In this document: piece after piece, positions 47,531 to 59,698 of the stretch
How positions within the stretch are numbered: position 1 is the stretch's first letter
Layout: every line of letters starts with the position of its first letter
NCBI RefSeq assembly: GCF_040712315.1
Contig: NC_134013.1
Location: forward strand, 87,922,001-87,986,000
From: Castanea sativa
Taxonomy: Eukaryota; Streptophyta; Magnoliopsida; Fagales; Fagaceae
DNA: 64,000 nt
Direction of reading: 5' to 3'
Notes under the pieces: generated by a model
Database searches by the model: none
What the model was told of the DNA's origin: nothing
What the model saw: the letters and a program-made list of their open reading frames with translations, nothing else
Translations under genes and position numbers: made by a program

Positions 47531-49240
47531 TTAAGTCCCATCCCCCGCAATATTATCATTTGTACTAATATAATCAACATTTATGGTACCATTGTTTATG
47601 TATGATCTTACAGTACTATGTTTTCTTCTAATAGACCTGGATATACCATTATAGAATTTGTTGCGCACTCTACCAATAGTGGCAATACTATCACAATGAA
47701 TTAAGACAGATGAAATAGGTTTCTCCCACACGGGAGTTTCAGATAATAAATCTCGTAACCAACCTGCTTCTTCACTAGCTGAAGATAAGGCAATTAATTC
47801 TGCCTCCATGGTGGATTTAGCAATAATCTGTTGTTTTTTAGATTTCCAACTTATTGCTCCACCACCTATAGTAAATACATAGCCAGTGGTAGACAAAGAA
47901 TCACCTGATAAGGTGTTCCAACTAGCATCACTATATCCTTCAAGAATAGCAGGATATCTTTGATATAGCAAACCATAGTGCGCAGTTCTTTTTAAATATC
48001 TCATTAATTGAGTCATGGCATTCCAATGCTCAAAATTAGGTTTGCTAGTAAATCTTGCTAGAACTCCTACGGCACAAGCAATATCAGGTCTAGTACAATC
48101 AGTAGCATATCTAAGACTTCCAATAATACTAGCATATTCCTTTTGATTGTAAATATCATTTTCATCTTTAGTAGGAAAAAGATGCACACTAGAGTCAAAA
48201 GGAATACTTGTAGGTTTACAATCAAAGTAATTATATTTTTTCAAAATTTTTGCTATATAATGAGATTGATCTATAAATATGCCATTTGAAGTTCTAGAAA
48301 TTTTCATGCCAAGAATCACATTAGTTTCTCCTAAATCTTTCATATCAAAGTTATTTTTAAGAAGCATTTTGGTAGCATTTATAATATCCATATTAGGACC
48401 AAAAATTAGAAGATCATCAACATATAAACAAATTATAACATGAGCATCATCAAAAGTTTTATAATATATACATTTGTCACTTTCATTTGTTTTAAAACCA
48501 TTAGAAAGCAAACATTGATCAAATTTCTCATGCCACTGTCTAGGTGCTTGTTTTAAACCATATAGAGATTTTAATAATTTGTATACCTTATGCTCATTAT
48601 CTGGCATTGTAAAACCTTCTGGTTGGTCCATGTAGATTTCTTCTTCTAAATCTCCATTTAGAAATGCCGTCTTTACATCCATGTGATGTATCATCAAATT
48701 ATGAATAGTTGCTATAGCAATCAATAATCTAATAGACGTAACTTTAGTAACAGGAGAAAAAGTATCAAAAAAATCAATATCTTCTTTTTGTTTAAAATCT
48801 TTAGCTACAAGCCTTGGTTTGAATTTTTCAATTGATCCATCAGGTTTTAATTTTCTTCTAAGTACCCATTTACATCCAATTGTTTTACAACTTGGAGGTA
48901 AATCTACAAGTTTCCAAGTATTATTAAAGATAATAGAATCCATCTCATCATTGATGGCTTCTTTCCAAAAACCTGAGTCAGGAGAAGATAAAGCTTCCTC
49001 TAAGAAAGTAGGGTCACCTTGTAAATTATACACATAATATTCAGGACCAAAAACCTTTTCAACTCTAGGTCTTTTACTTCTCCTAGGTTCAAACTCATAT
49101 TCATTAACATCTTTTGACTTAGATGTTGAACATTCAAAATTCTCTTGTTGTTCAAAACTCCCACTATTTTTATATTTAAATGGAAATTTATTTTCATGAA
49201 AAATTGCATCTCTAGATTCAATTATTGTATTATTATCAAT
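47531..49240 (-). pseudogene. Copia reverse transcriptase and RNase H
   Basis: A 500-codon frame (from 49033) carries the fingers (CKWVLRRKLKPDGSIEKFK), MDVKTAFLNGDLEEEIYM, YGLKQAPRQWHEKF, the catalytic LYVDDLLIFG, and the RNase H: GYSDASWNTLSGDSLSTTGY, AKSTMEAELIAL, CDSIATIG, RRKHSTVR. The C-terminus ends in NDNIAGDGT where relatives read NDNxADPLTK, so the last residues are altered. Upstream the frame is open to the T7 slip at 49244-49250, so translation from gag cannot reach it without a frame change. Confidence 0.9.
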
Positions 49241-49241
49241 A

Positions 49242-51468
49242 TCAAAAAAATCTATAAGTTGTGCTATTTAAAGAATAACCTAAAAATACACATGTAGAGG
49301 CCTTTACCCCAAGTTTAGGTCTTTTAGGGTCAGGTAGCCTCACATATGCTAAGCAACCCCAAACTTTGAAAAAATTCAGATTTGGTTTATATTTTTTCCA
49401 TAATTCAAAAGGAGTTAAAAAATTCTTATTATGAGGTACTCTATTCAAAACAAAATTTGCAGTTAAAACAGCTTCACCCCAAAAAAATTTAGGAGTCCCA
49501 GAACTAACAAGCATAGCATTAGTTAAATTTATAAGAGTCCTATTTTTACATTCAGCTACTCTATTTGAAGATGGAGAATAAGGGGCAGTAGTCTCATGAA
49601 CAACACCAAGAGATTGAATATAATTATTAAGACCAAGAGTATCATATTCTTTTCCTCTATCAGTTCTAAACCTTTTCACCTTTTTATCAAAAGTATTCTC
49701 AACTTCTTTTAAGAAAAGTGATAATTTTTCAAAAGCATCACTTTTATTTTTCATAAGATAAACATATGAGTATTTTGAAAAATCATCTATAAAGGTTATA
49801 AAATACCGATTACCTCCATGTGTCAAGTGTCCTTCAAATTCACAAATATCACTATGAATAAGCTCTAGTAATTCAGTATTTCTTTCAATTGATTTATGAG
49901 GCTTTTGAGTAATTTTAGTCATGCTACAAATTTCACATTTTTCAAGTTCATTTTCAAGTTTAGGAATTAAACCTAAACCACTCATATTTTTCATATATTT
50001 ATTATTGATATGACATAATCTACCATGCCAAACATTCACACAAGAAACAATATAAGCAAAACTTGAATTTTCATTCATCTCAACATTAAGTTTAAACATG
50101 TCATCACAAGCATAGCCTTTGCCAACAAACATTCCCTTTTTAGAGAGTACATATTGATCAGCCTCAAAGACTTGTTTGAAACCAGCCTTATTCAACAAAA
50201 AACTAGAAACTAGATTCTTTCTAATGTTAGGAACATGAAAGACATTTTTGAGAGTGACTTCTCTCCCAGAAGTAAATTTGAGAAGCACCTCTCCAATACC
50301 CACAACATCAATGGTATGAGAATCACCAAGCATAATTTTCTTTTTCTCATCCAAGATGGTATAGGTCTTGAACCAGTTTTTATCATAACAAACATGTCTG
50401 GTTGCCCTAGAATCAATCCACCACCCTCCTAAGCCTTCGAGAATATTAATCTCGGTAACTATAGCCACAAGAGGCTCTTCAATGACATTGGCTTGAGCCA
50501 TAGGCCCATGTTTTCGAAAACGACAATTTCTAGCCGAATGTCTAGGCTTTCCACATACAAAACATGCATAATTGCTATTATTAGTGTGGTTGTCATTATT
50601 TGGAGCATGCTTAGGATGGTGTGCTTGGTTCTTTCTTTGATTAGAGTGGGTCTTATGTTGAGGCTGATTTCCATTTGGCCTACGTTTGAAGTTCCTTTTC
50701 TTAGGCCTTACATAGTCATTATTTTTTGCATTGGCTTTTGGCATGTTTTCATTTGAAGAGATAAAATTTACCTTAGGACCATTTGCTCCATGAAGTTCAA
50801 CAGTTTTGTCTTGATTTCTTGCCTCTTCCTCCACTCTCAAACAGGTGATAAGGGATTCAATGGAGAGTTCCTTTTGCTTGTGTCTCAGAACTTTGGCAAA
50901 CTCCTTCCAAGATTCAGGCAGCTTGTCAATGATGGCTAAAACTTGCATTTGTTCATCTACACGAATGCCTTCAGATCGAACATCTTGTGCAATCATTTGG
51001 AGTTCATAGGATTGTTCCACCACGGACTTGCCTTCAACCATCTGAAATCTGAAAAATCGGCTACATGCATATTTCTTGGATCCGGCTTCCTCTGTATCAT
51101 ATTTTTGATTCAATGCCTTCCATATCTTTTTGGCTGATTTGTAAGCTTGATCATAATAATCATACAAATCATCAGAAAGACAATTAAGTAAATAATTTCT
51201 ACAGTAAAGATGATCCTTATCCCATTTCTTAACATCTTTTTCATGTTGAGAAAGATCTTCTTCAGTCAATTGTTCAGATTTCTTTTTCTTTGGTTTTTTT
51301 CTCAGTTAACACATAAGCCACATTCAAGAGAGTAAGATAAAATAAAGTCTTTTGTCTCCACCTCTTAAAGTTAACACCACGGAAGCGGAATGGCTTATTA
51401 AGATCACCCGCTCCAGAGGAATTAGACATAACATTACCATTTTCCAAGGATGATTTTGCGTTCTCCAT
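49242..51468 (-). pseudogene. Copia gag, protease and integrase
   Basis: Gag starts at ATG 51468 ([12 protein letters not shown]). A seven-base T run on the plus strand at 51294-51300 puts the frame off by one and stops it at 51274; the correct frame then runs 675 codons. It has the Copia gag domain, a CCHC knuckle (CFVCGKPRHSARNC), protease motif WWIDSRATRHVC (the family has DSG; here G is R), integrase zinc region (WHGRLCHI, CEIC), and catalytic acids in HSDICEFEG, RTDRGKEYD and NRVAECKNRTL. It stops at 49242, where a second seven-base run (49244-49250) shifts the frame. Confidence 0.9.
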
Positions 51469-51485
51469 ACCAATTTGTCTCAAAT
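51464..51485 (-). promoter_or_regulatory. Copia leader with primer-binding-site-like sequence overlapping the gag start
   Basis: Only 17 bases separate the 5' LTR end from the gag ATG. The minus strand there contains ATTGGTATGGAGA, close to the usual Copia initiator-Met tRNA site ATTGGTATCAGAG, but displaced by about 11 bases and sharing its ATG with the gag start. Confidence 0.5.
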
Positions 51486-51896
51486 TGTTGGAAATAAAGG
51501 AGAGATAATACCTAAATTTTCCTTGGAAATTACACAATTTGATTTTACCAAAAAGAGGTGGCGGAGATGAGGCGTGGACCAAGTTATTGTCTTGAGACAA
51601 ATCGTGTTGTCTATGGTATATCCGATGTAGTTAGACAAATAGTTTATGCACGTTGTCCCCAGGATACAACAGCCCAGCCACCTTTGCTGATTATCCTTGC
51701 GAGCCTACACTACTCGTAGGATATAAGCTCTCTATAGTACTTTCTTTTTCCAGAAAAATTTTGTAAAAGAAAAAATGTTTTTTTGTGAGTAATAAGAAGC
51801 AAAAGATGGTAAGTGTTTTTAAAAAATTGTTTCTGAAAAGTTTTCAACTTTGTAATTCAAAAATAAAAGTGTGTGTCTCTAAATCCTTCTTTCTTT

Positions 51897-51968
<72 letters not shown>

Positions 51969-52073
51969 CTAGACACGTTACTTGTCCTTAGCCAAAAAAT
52001 AAATACGTTTGCTATCTTTAAAGCTTTAAAAAAATATTGAAATCAATACCTTAGTTAATAGCTTTCTTTTTAC

Positions 52074-52135
<62 letters not shown>

Positions 52136-52662
52136 ACCAGTCAAAACTTTTTTTTTTCTATGTTTGTACGTTGAGGCAGACAAAACAAGTTTTCTTTTTA
52201 GTGTCAAGAGGCCTTTTAAAAATGACAGCCCCTACGTGGCTGTCTTTTAAATACTAAGTAATAATTTCCTTTGAAATTTGAGTATCCACAATAAATTAAT
52301 ACAACCAAGAATGGAAAGTACTATATAATGCTATAATCCATCAACGGTAATTTATATAAATATATAGTTGTACAATATCTGATACTTTCTATCTATAACG
52401 TTACTATTAAATATATTAAAAGAAACGTTTTAAAGCAAAAGTTTATAAAGGAAAATATACTAAAAGTTGGCAATATATGGTATTAAAATTCACATTAATT
52501 TTCAGAGATTTTCTAATTAAAATCATTGACAATAGCTATTCAAATTTTAAATTTTCAAAATTTAGCAATTAACGCATCTGACATTAAGAGATAATTGATT
52601 TCCTCAATTCACATAAATGAGTATTAAAATAAATATAATATTTTTTATAAAAATATCCAACA
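51486..52662 (-). repeat. 5' LTR of the Copia element
   Basis: It has the same ends as the left LTR. TA microsatellites at about 51898-51967 and 52083-52129 are longer and shorter, respectively, than in the other LTR. Confidence 0.92.
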
Positions 52663-52667
52663 TATAT

Positions 52668-52979
52668 ATATCACAACAAATTTGTGACAACAAGTCCACT
52701 CATGACACTTCGGTGATTCCTAAAATAAAAATAAAAAAAAAACTTAGATGATGGGCTTAATGGACTTGAAAAACGTGTCATAAACCAAAAAATCTCAAGT
52801 TTCATTCACCATATTATCAGTTCATGGAATTTTTGAGATGTCTCATGAGTTCAACGGACTTAAAAAACATGTCATAAATCTATAAATCTTAAGTTTCCTT
52901 CACCATATTCTCAGTCCATAGAGTTTTTGAAAGATTGAACATAAAAATTATATATTAAAAAACAATGTATATTTAATAT
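52668..52979. other. Right end of SPH unit 1 beyond the Copia insertion
   Basis: It matches 60420-61000 at the end of unit 2 (AATGGACTTGAAAAACGT, AAAAATCTCAAGTTTCATTCACC), including the MITE-free version of the site occupied at 60521. Confidence 0.7.
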
Positions 52980-53574
52980 ATTATCTGAAGTTTAATAACA
53001 ATGTATATTTAACATATTAAATATTTTAAACACATTTATTGAGACTTCTGTTAACGAATGCCAAAAATGGAAGGGGGGCACCATCCACCCTTGAGGTTTA
53101 CTAAAATTACATTGTCCTTCCCTATATTTCTAATTGTACAAAGACCTCCTTTGTTTTTTAAAATAAAGTACAATCACATTTCTTGTAACTTAAAATGCTT
53201 AAATCTTCTATTCAAAAAAAAAAAAAAATACATTGTTAAAACCATTAAAGAATATCATCGAAAACCATATGACACTTTTTTTTCCCTGTTTAAATCATTT
53301 GAGTATGACGTGGAGCTAAGCACAAATCAGCAAAAAGCATTCACAATTTTCTTTCTAATTGTATGTTTACAAACACTAATGAAAGGCAAAGGACGAAGGT
53401 AGTTTGGAGCAAATCTCCAAAAAAATGTATCCTCATCATTGCAAATTATCAATAAAAATATGATGACTTTCCCACCATTTTATTGATTTTTTTTTTTATC
53501 TTAAAAAGAAAATTAAGAAGTGGAAAAACATTGCTCACTTTTAAGAACCATGTTAATGTCCTGTGTAAATAAAA
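52980..53574. repeat. Left inverted-repeat arm of SPH unit 2
   Basis: It is directly similar to 40440-41040 and inverted relative to 55020-55560. Confidence 0.8.
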
Positions 53575-53818
53575 CACTCAATAACACAAAACACTTGAAA
53601 GATTGAACCGTCAAAATTAAGATTTTTCTGATACAACGCGGGTTACAAAATAGAGTGTCTACAAAAAGAAAATTTTTTATTTTTATTTAATAAAAATAAA
53701 AATATTGATGTCAAGGAGACTACTATTTCAATTAGGTTGCAAAATCCATATAAATTTCCCCTCATAAAATCATCAATTTTACTTATTTTGATATTTGAAC
53801 TTTTCACCACCTTAATAT

Positions 53819-54244
53819 TTAATTGTTCCAATCATGCATCTTCACATTTTTTCCCGTACCCATATTATTTAAGTAGAATCCATCCTCTTGTGCCGTCCAA
53901 ATGCAATGACTCCCACCACAATTGGCTTCAAGCGTACTATCTTCTACATACACATCAAAAGCAGCACGGAGGTTTCCATTAAAAAAATAGCAATAGAAAT
54001 CTGTGATCTCAAAAGTAGCGGGGTGAAAATGGAATTCCCACTCTCCATTGGGTTGAAGAGTTCTAAGGCCTAAATCATCATCCGCAGATTTACAATGATA
54101 GGTAAGGGGTTTGTTGTTGAGATGGTTGACAATTTGTACATATATTACTATGTCATCTGTTATCTTCAAAGAAGTATTTTGGCCAAAGGTTATGAGAAGG
54201 ATAAACACAAAACAATAAAGTTGGGCTATGATCATTTGATTCAT
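53819..54244 (-). CDS. S1-type self-incompatibility homologue (SPH), secreted, gene 2
   Basis: A 141-residue paralogue of the gene at 42997, on the opposite strand. Start MNQMII at 54244 is the only ATG; the upstream ATG used as an alternative in gene 1 is TTG here. A signal peptide (FILLITFGQNTS) leads to the same domain: VQIVNHLNNKPLTYHCKS, WEFHFHP, DFYCYFF, EANCGGSHCIWTAQEDGFYL. The extra Cys of gene 1 is Arg here (GNLRAAF). The four family cysteines are kept. The frame is intact. The TATA box lies at 54300-54308. Functional role is not known from sequence. Confidence 0.9.
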   Translation of the reverse strand: MNQMIIAQLYCFVFILLITFGQNTSLKITDDIVIYVQIVNHLNNKPLTYHCKSADDDLGLRTLQPNGEWEFHFHPATFEITDFYCYFFNGNLRAAFDVYVEDSTLEANCGGSHCIWTAQEDGFYLNNMGTGKNVKMHDWNN

Positions 54245-54888
54245 TTTTTTTAGTGCTCAAAAATGATATTTGGTTACACTTGAAATGCATTGCACTTCTT
54301 ATTTATAACTGGAGATTGTCAATTGTACATTTACTTAGCATGTTCAAGTATTAAATGATTGGTAGACATAATAAATGCACCTTAACTTTGTATTAGAAAA
54401 ATTGCATTTATTTATGCATTTATTAAATTTATGCATAAATTCAAAAAAATTTAAATGCATTTATTTTGTATTTATGCATTTGTTAAATTTAAAATTCCTT
54501 TAATTGATTTAATGATTTTATGTTGCAAGAAATGTGATTGTACACTATTTTTAAAGATAGGGGTTTTCAAAAAAAAATTAGAATTATAGGGGAGGGCAAT
54601 ATAATTTTAGTTTAATTGAATTATGGGTTTTGTTATATATAGAGATAATTATAATTTCCCCTCCACCCATGTTTCTAGCTTCCTTTCTTTATTATAGTGG
54701 TTTTAGAACTAGTTCAAGACCAGCCAAATGAAGGAGAAAAAAAGAAAAAAAGAGGCCACTGGGTATTAGGCTAGTCCATTATTGAGTAGAATTCCTTCTT
54801 AAAAGGAGTCATTGCTACTATTTTACCTAAGAGTCAATAATATGTATGGCCTAAATGCTTAACCCATTTTCATAAGATGAAAAATCCT
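54245..54888. other. Upstream flank of SPH 2 and core boundary
   Basis: 54260-54640 is the reverse complement of 42180-42990; 54645-54888 is in the same orientation as 43857-44097. The switch happens at TAGAGATAATTA near 54641. 54400-54490 holds a short ATGCATTTATTAAATTTATGC repeat. Confidence 0.7.
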
Positions 54889-55988
54889 AATTTAAACTTG
54901 TTGGAGCAATTAGCAACGCATAATTAAATGCTTCTTGATTTTTGATTTGGGAGAGAAAAGATGATGGGAGGTGGAATCCTTAATATACAACAGGAAGGGC
55001 TTTGTGTTAATGAGCTCTTTGTTTACACAGGGCATCAACATGGGTCAACTGATCTCAAAAGTGAGCAAATTTTTCCACTTCTTTATTTTTAGTTTTACTT
55101 TATTTTCTTCTGAAGGTCAAAAATAATTTAGAAAATGGTGGGATAGTCATCATCGTTTTATTGATAATTTGCAATGATGAAAGGATACTTTTTTTTTTTT
55201 GTTGGAAATTTCCTACAAACTACCTTTGGCCTCTGCCTTTCATTAGTTTTGTTAACATACAATTAGAAAGAAACTTGTGCAACTTGATAAATTATGGGAA
55301 TGCTTTTTATTGTTTTGTTGGTAGCTCCATGACATGCTAAAATTCTTTAAAGAGGGATAAAAGAGTATGTCATATGGTTTTTGATGATATTCTTTAGTGG
55401 ATTTAACAATGTTTATTTTGAAAAACAAAAGAGGTCTTTGTACGATTAGAAATATAGGAAAGCACAACCTAATTTCAGTAAACCTCAAAGGTGGATGGTG
55501 CAATTTTCCTACCTTCCATTTATGGCATACATTAATAAAAGTCTTAATAAATGTTTTTGAAATATTTAATATATTAAATATACATAGTTATTAAATGTCT
55601 TTGCAAATTAAATGTATTTGAAAATTAATTTTTCCATATTTTAGATATTAAATTTATTTGCAATAAATCAATGAACTAAAATTTTTGCAATAAATAAGCA
55701 GGTTTAATATTTGCACTAATTACTTTGCCTTACATTAATAAACGTGTATTGTTACTTTTCTAGCATTAAATATACTTGCCTATAAAATGTACTCACATTA
55801 AAATCTAGGAAAAAATGTAATTTATACATATTAACTTTGCCCACAAAATAATTTTGAGTTTAAGTTTGAAGTTGGTCATTTTAGTCCTTTAGTTTTTTAC
55901 ATACATAATAAAAGTCTCAATAAATGTTTTTGAAATGTTTAATGTATTAAATATACATAGCTATTAAATGTCTTTGCTCATTAAATGT
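54889..55988. repeat. Right inverted-repeat arm of SPH unit 2
   Basis: It is directly similar to 44098-45000, and 55020-55560 is the reverse complement of 52980-53574. A short internal duplication (55550-55640 and 55905-55988) repeats 'TAAATGTTTTTGAAAT', 'ATTAAATGTCTTTGC'. Confidence 0.78.
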
Positions 55989-57038
55989 GAAAGCTCGGAT
56001 TTGTGCTAAAAATACAAGCTATTTGGACCCCCCAAATTAAAAAAATTACGGCTTGATTGATTTTACTCTAACTTAACTAAGTGCAGAATAGAGTAAATGC
56101 GAGCGAACAAACAATAAAACTACTTTAAGCCATATTCATCATATATCAACAATAAAATGAAAGTTAAAAGAATCGGGAAGAAGAATGCAAACACAAGATA
56201 ACACAGCGATGTGTTATCGAAGAGGAAATCGAAGAACTCGACGAAAAGTCTATCCGCCACCCTCAAAGCGGTAAATCGATCTACTAAACAATAAGTTGAG
56301 ACACACAAATAGCAAGAGACCCTCCAAGCCTAATCTACCCAATGCACCTAAGCCCTCCAAGCTCCTACTCCAACAAGGCTTCTCGGAACCGTGTCTTGTC
56401 TAACTTACTAGATCCCGCAATTCAGCTTAATTGCATCCGTCAACGTTTGGCTTCTTCCAATGCTTCCCAGCAGTACTAAAACCTCACTTGACATTCAGAT
56501 TGGGTGTGGTAAGTGTTTGAGCTATCAATCTCTCAAGGATATGGATATAGAGAGGTAGGAGTAGAAAAAAAAAACTACAAAGGATTGTGGGCATAACAAT
56601 CTCTAACTCTCAAGTGTGTATGTTAGGGTTTTCTCTCTAAAAATAACTTCTTATAATATGTGGGTAATGAGGGTATATATAGTGTGGGTGAATATGTAGT
56701 GGAGTAGATATACCAAAATAGTAAAATAGAACATTTCGCGAGTATTTCACGAGAAGGCCTTACTCGTGAATTACTCACAAAAACCAGTTGTCATGACTCT
56801 TCACATTCTAGTCATGTGTTTTACACATGGCTCACTTCGCAGGACGACTTCTCGCGAAACTTCTCACAAAATCCACTTGGTCTTCAATAAAAGTTTCAGT
56901 CTTCACACTCTCTCTCACACACAACCCATACAATGAAATCTCACACAAAATACAGGGTAAACATGATTGAAAAATATTATAATAAAATTTGGCACGAAAT
57001 TAAAGCCAATACAAAATAGTGGTAAATAACAACTTTAC
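55989..57038 (-). mobile_element. Solo LTR, 1050 bp
   Basis: It begins TGAAAGCTCGG and ends AACTTTACA on the plus strand, with perfect 5-bp AAATG on both sides (55984-55988 and 57039-57043). On the minus strand TATATATA (56681-56673) follows an inverted pair TTCACGAG/CTCGTGAA (56746-56770). It is the same family as 34438-35481. Confidence 0.8.
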
Positions 57039-57043
57039 AAAAT

Positions 57044-57598
57044 GTATATGAAAATTAACTTTTCTATATTTTAGATATTAAATTTATTTGCAATAAATCA
57101 ATGAACTAAAATTTTTGCAATAAATAAGCATGTTTAATATTTGCACTAATTACTTTGTCTTACATTAATAAATGTGTATAGTTACTTTTCAAGAATTAAA
57201 TATACTTGCTTATAAAATGTAGTAACATTAAAATATAGGCAAAAACGCAATTTGTACATTTATTTTAGTCATTTAAGTTTGAAGTTATGCATTTTAGGCC
57301 TTTAAGTTTGAAATTGATTGTTTTAGTCTAGTAATTTTACCCAGAAATTATTTCAGTCTTCTAAGTCGATCATTTTGAGTATTTTTTACCCAAGTAAAAT
57401 GACCACCTTGAAATTCAAAGGACCAAAATGATTTTTGATCAAAATTACCATACTAAAATGACCAACTTTAAATTTAAAAGGGAAATGTTAATTGATGCCC
57501 TTAGAGTAATGATTAATAATCCATTTAAAGAAAGTTTTTATGGGAAAAGAAAAAAAAAGTAATTAATATTTTGACAACTTTTTCAGTTTTTCATATAC

Positions 57599-57662
<64 letters not shown>

Positions 57663-58045
57663 ATTAACTTAAACATTGTAGCTTAATTATTGTCAAAAGT
57701 CTTATAACTTAATTAGCACTTTCTCATATACAAAGTGCTTAAAAATTTAGGGAGGAAAATATTCAAGCTATAGCGGCATATTATAACTATCTCAAAAATA
57801 AAATAAAATAAAAAGATTAACTTAGACTTGGTCAATGTACATAAGAAAGATTAATGAAAACGCATCAGCAGAGTCATCTTCAAAAATGGCAAAAGTCAAT
57901 GATCAAATAGGGATTTTGATTGGAGGACTGCATCATGTAGGTACACCAAATTTTTTACTAAAAACTTATTTTGTTTATTAGTTAAATAGGGATTTTGATT
58001 GGAGGAGTCCATCATGTAGCCATGAAAATGATAAAGTGCACAGAA
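57044..58045. other. Outer flank of SPH unit 2
   Basis: It continues the right arm and matches 45300-45610. A TA microsatellite lies at 57610-57658, and a local duplication of 'AAATAGGGATTTTGATTGGAGGA' at 57905 and 57985. Confidence 0.65.
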
Positions 58046-58309
58046 AAGTCACGGGCTTCTAGCCCAATTTTCACAGTGAGAGAGATATGGGCCATAAGAC
58101 TATCGCGTGATATCGGTAATGTTGTGAGCTGTGATCCCAATTCATGAGGTGAAGCTTTATGGGTCATGAGCCCAAGAAAAAAAAAAAAAAAAAAAACAAC
58201 GACGACGACGACGACGATGCTGATGTAACATTAGTTGTCAAATTTTTTGTTTGGGTAAAATAATGCTGATGTAACATTAATTGTCCAATAAAATTGTGTC
58301 ACGTGGCTT

Positions 58310-58990
58310 TAGGGAAAAAAAAGAGTCAAATTACACAAAATTCATTTATCCCTACAAACTCAAAGAAGGAAAAAGAGCAAAGAACTCTTTTCTTATTTTC
58401 TTGCTCAATAGTAAAAATGCATATACTTGTGGTCTACACAATTATTAAATTTCTCAAAATTCATTTATCCCTACAAATTCAAAGAAGGAAAAAGAGCAAA
58501 GAACTTTTTTCTTTATTTTCTTGCTCAATAGTAAATAAGTATTACTATTTACTAAAAAATAGAGATGTTATTCTATATTGGTTTTGTGTGTCTAGTGTCC
58601 GCTGTTTATAAACTCAGTCTACAACTACAAAGATTAAGCTCTTTTGTAGTTGTAATCTAGTTATGTAATGTATTATAAATCCAGTTTAAAACAATATTAT
58701 TATTATTTTTGTATGTGTTCTAATAATTATTACTGTTTACTCAAAAAAAAAAATAGGGATGATATCCCACATTGGTTGTGTGTGTCTAGTGCCCGCTGTT
58801 TATAAACTCAGTTTACAACTATATAGGTTAGGTGCCCTTTTGTAGTTGTACTCTGATTATGTAATGTATTACAAACCTGGTTTAAAGCACTATTATTATT
58901 ATTTTCATGTATGTTTTAATAAGTATTGTTGTTCACTCAAAAAAATTGTAAAAATGCATATACTTGTGGTCTACACAATTATGCTAAGGT
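58310..58990. repeat. Two pairs of local direct repeats
   Basis: An ~85-bp word (AATTCATTTATCCCTACAAA... CTTGCTCAATAGTAAA) occurs at 58338 and 58457. A ~190-bp word (TTGTGTGTCTAGTGxCCGCTG ... ACTCAAAAAAA) occurs at 58560 and 58753. The phrase AATGCATATACTTGTGGTCTACAC also occurs at 58417 and 58953. The whole block (58050-59005) is absent from unit 1 and looks like an unclassified insert. Confidence 0.75.
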
Positions 58991-59008
58991 CACCACGGCA
59001 TATACTAA

Positions 59009-59644
59009 GAGCATCTCCAGTAGATTCATTAAATTTTTGTACAGTTTGGAGAATGAACAGTGACTTTTACCTATTAGCTACCCACTTTTTCAAATACACT
59101 TTCCAACAGAATTTCTATCTCATTCTCTATCTCATTTAAATATTATTTTTTCATTAATTCTTTATTCTTTTTTTATCATCATTTATTCTTCCTATATTCA
59201 TTTCCAACAATTATATTTTTCAATAAAAAGTATTATATTCACAATATTCTTTGCAATACTTTCACAAGAATTACATCAAAATCTTATGTGAAAAGTTATT
59301 ACTAGTTCTGATTTAAATCCACCACTAAAATTATTTTTTTACCCACCAATATTAACTAATAATAATCTATTACTTAAAATTTATTATGAAAATATTGTGG
59401 TAGTATTTCTCAATTAAGATTTTTTTATTTTTTATATTATTTCCTTCCATTCAATTCATTCTCATCCACCCATGCATTTCTTTTTTTCTTTTTCTTTTTT
59501 CTTGTTTTTCTTCTCCACACACCTGTCCACCTATCTCTACCCACCCCACCCCTTCTTTTTTTTCTTTTTCTCCCTCACGTTCAAGTTCATTTCAGAGCTC
59601 ATTCTCCCTTTTTTTTCTTTTCTTTTTTTTTTTCTTTTTTCTCC

Positions 59645-59698
<54 letters not shown>

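Larger units (their letters stand above)
45772..52662 (-). mobile_element. Full-length Ty1/Copia LTR retrotransposon, 6.9 kb
   Basis: Two LTRs (1137 and 1177 bp) enclose gag, protease, integrase, reverse transcriptase and RNase H in Copia order on the minus strand. Perfect TATAT duplications flank it (45767-45771 and 52663-52667). The LTRs differ mainly in TA-repeat length and a few substitutions, which suggests recent insertion. The coding region is broken at only two single-base homopolymer sites, apart from active-site changes. Confidence 0.93.

Noticed and set aside
53888..54073. 61-codon plus frame opposite SPH 2 (and its twin at 43183-43368 minus)
   Set aside because: Conserved only because it is antisense to the conserved SPH coding region.
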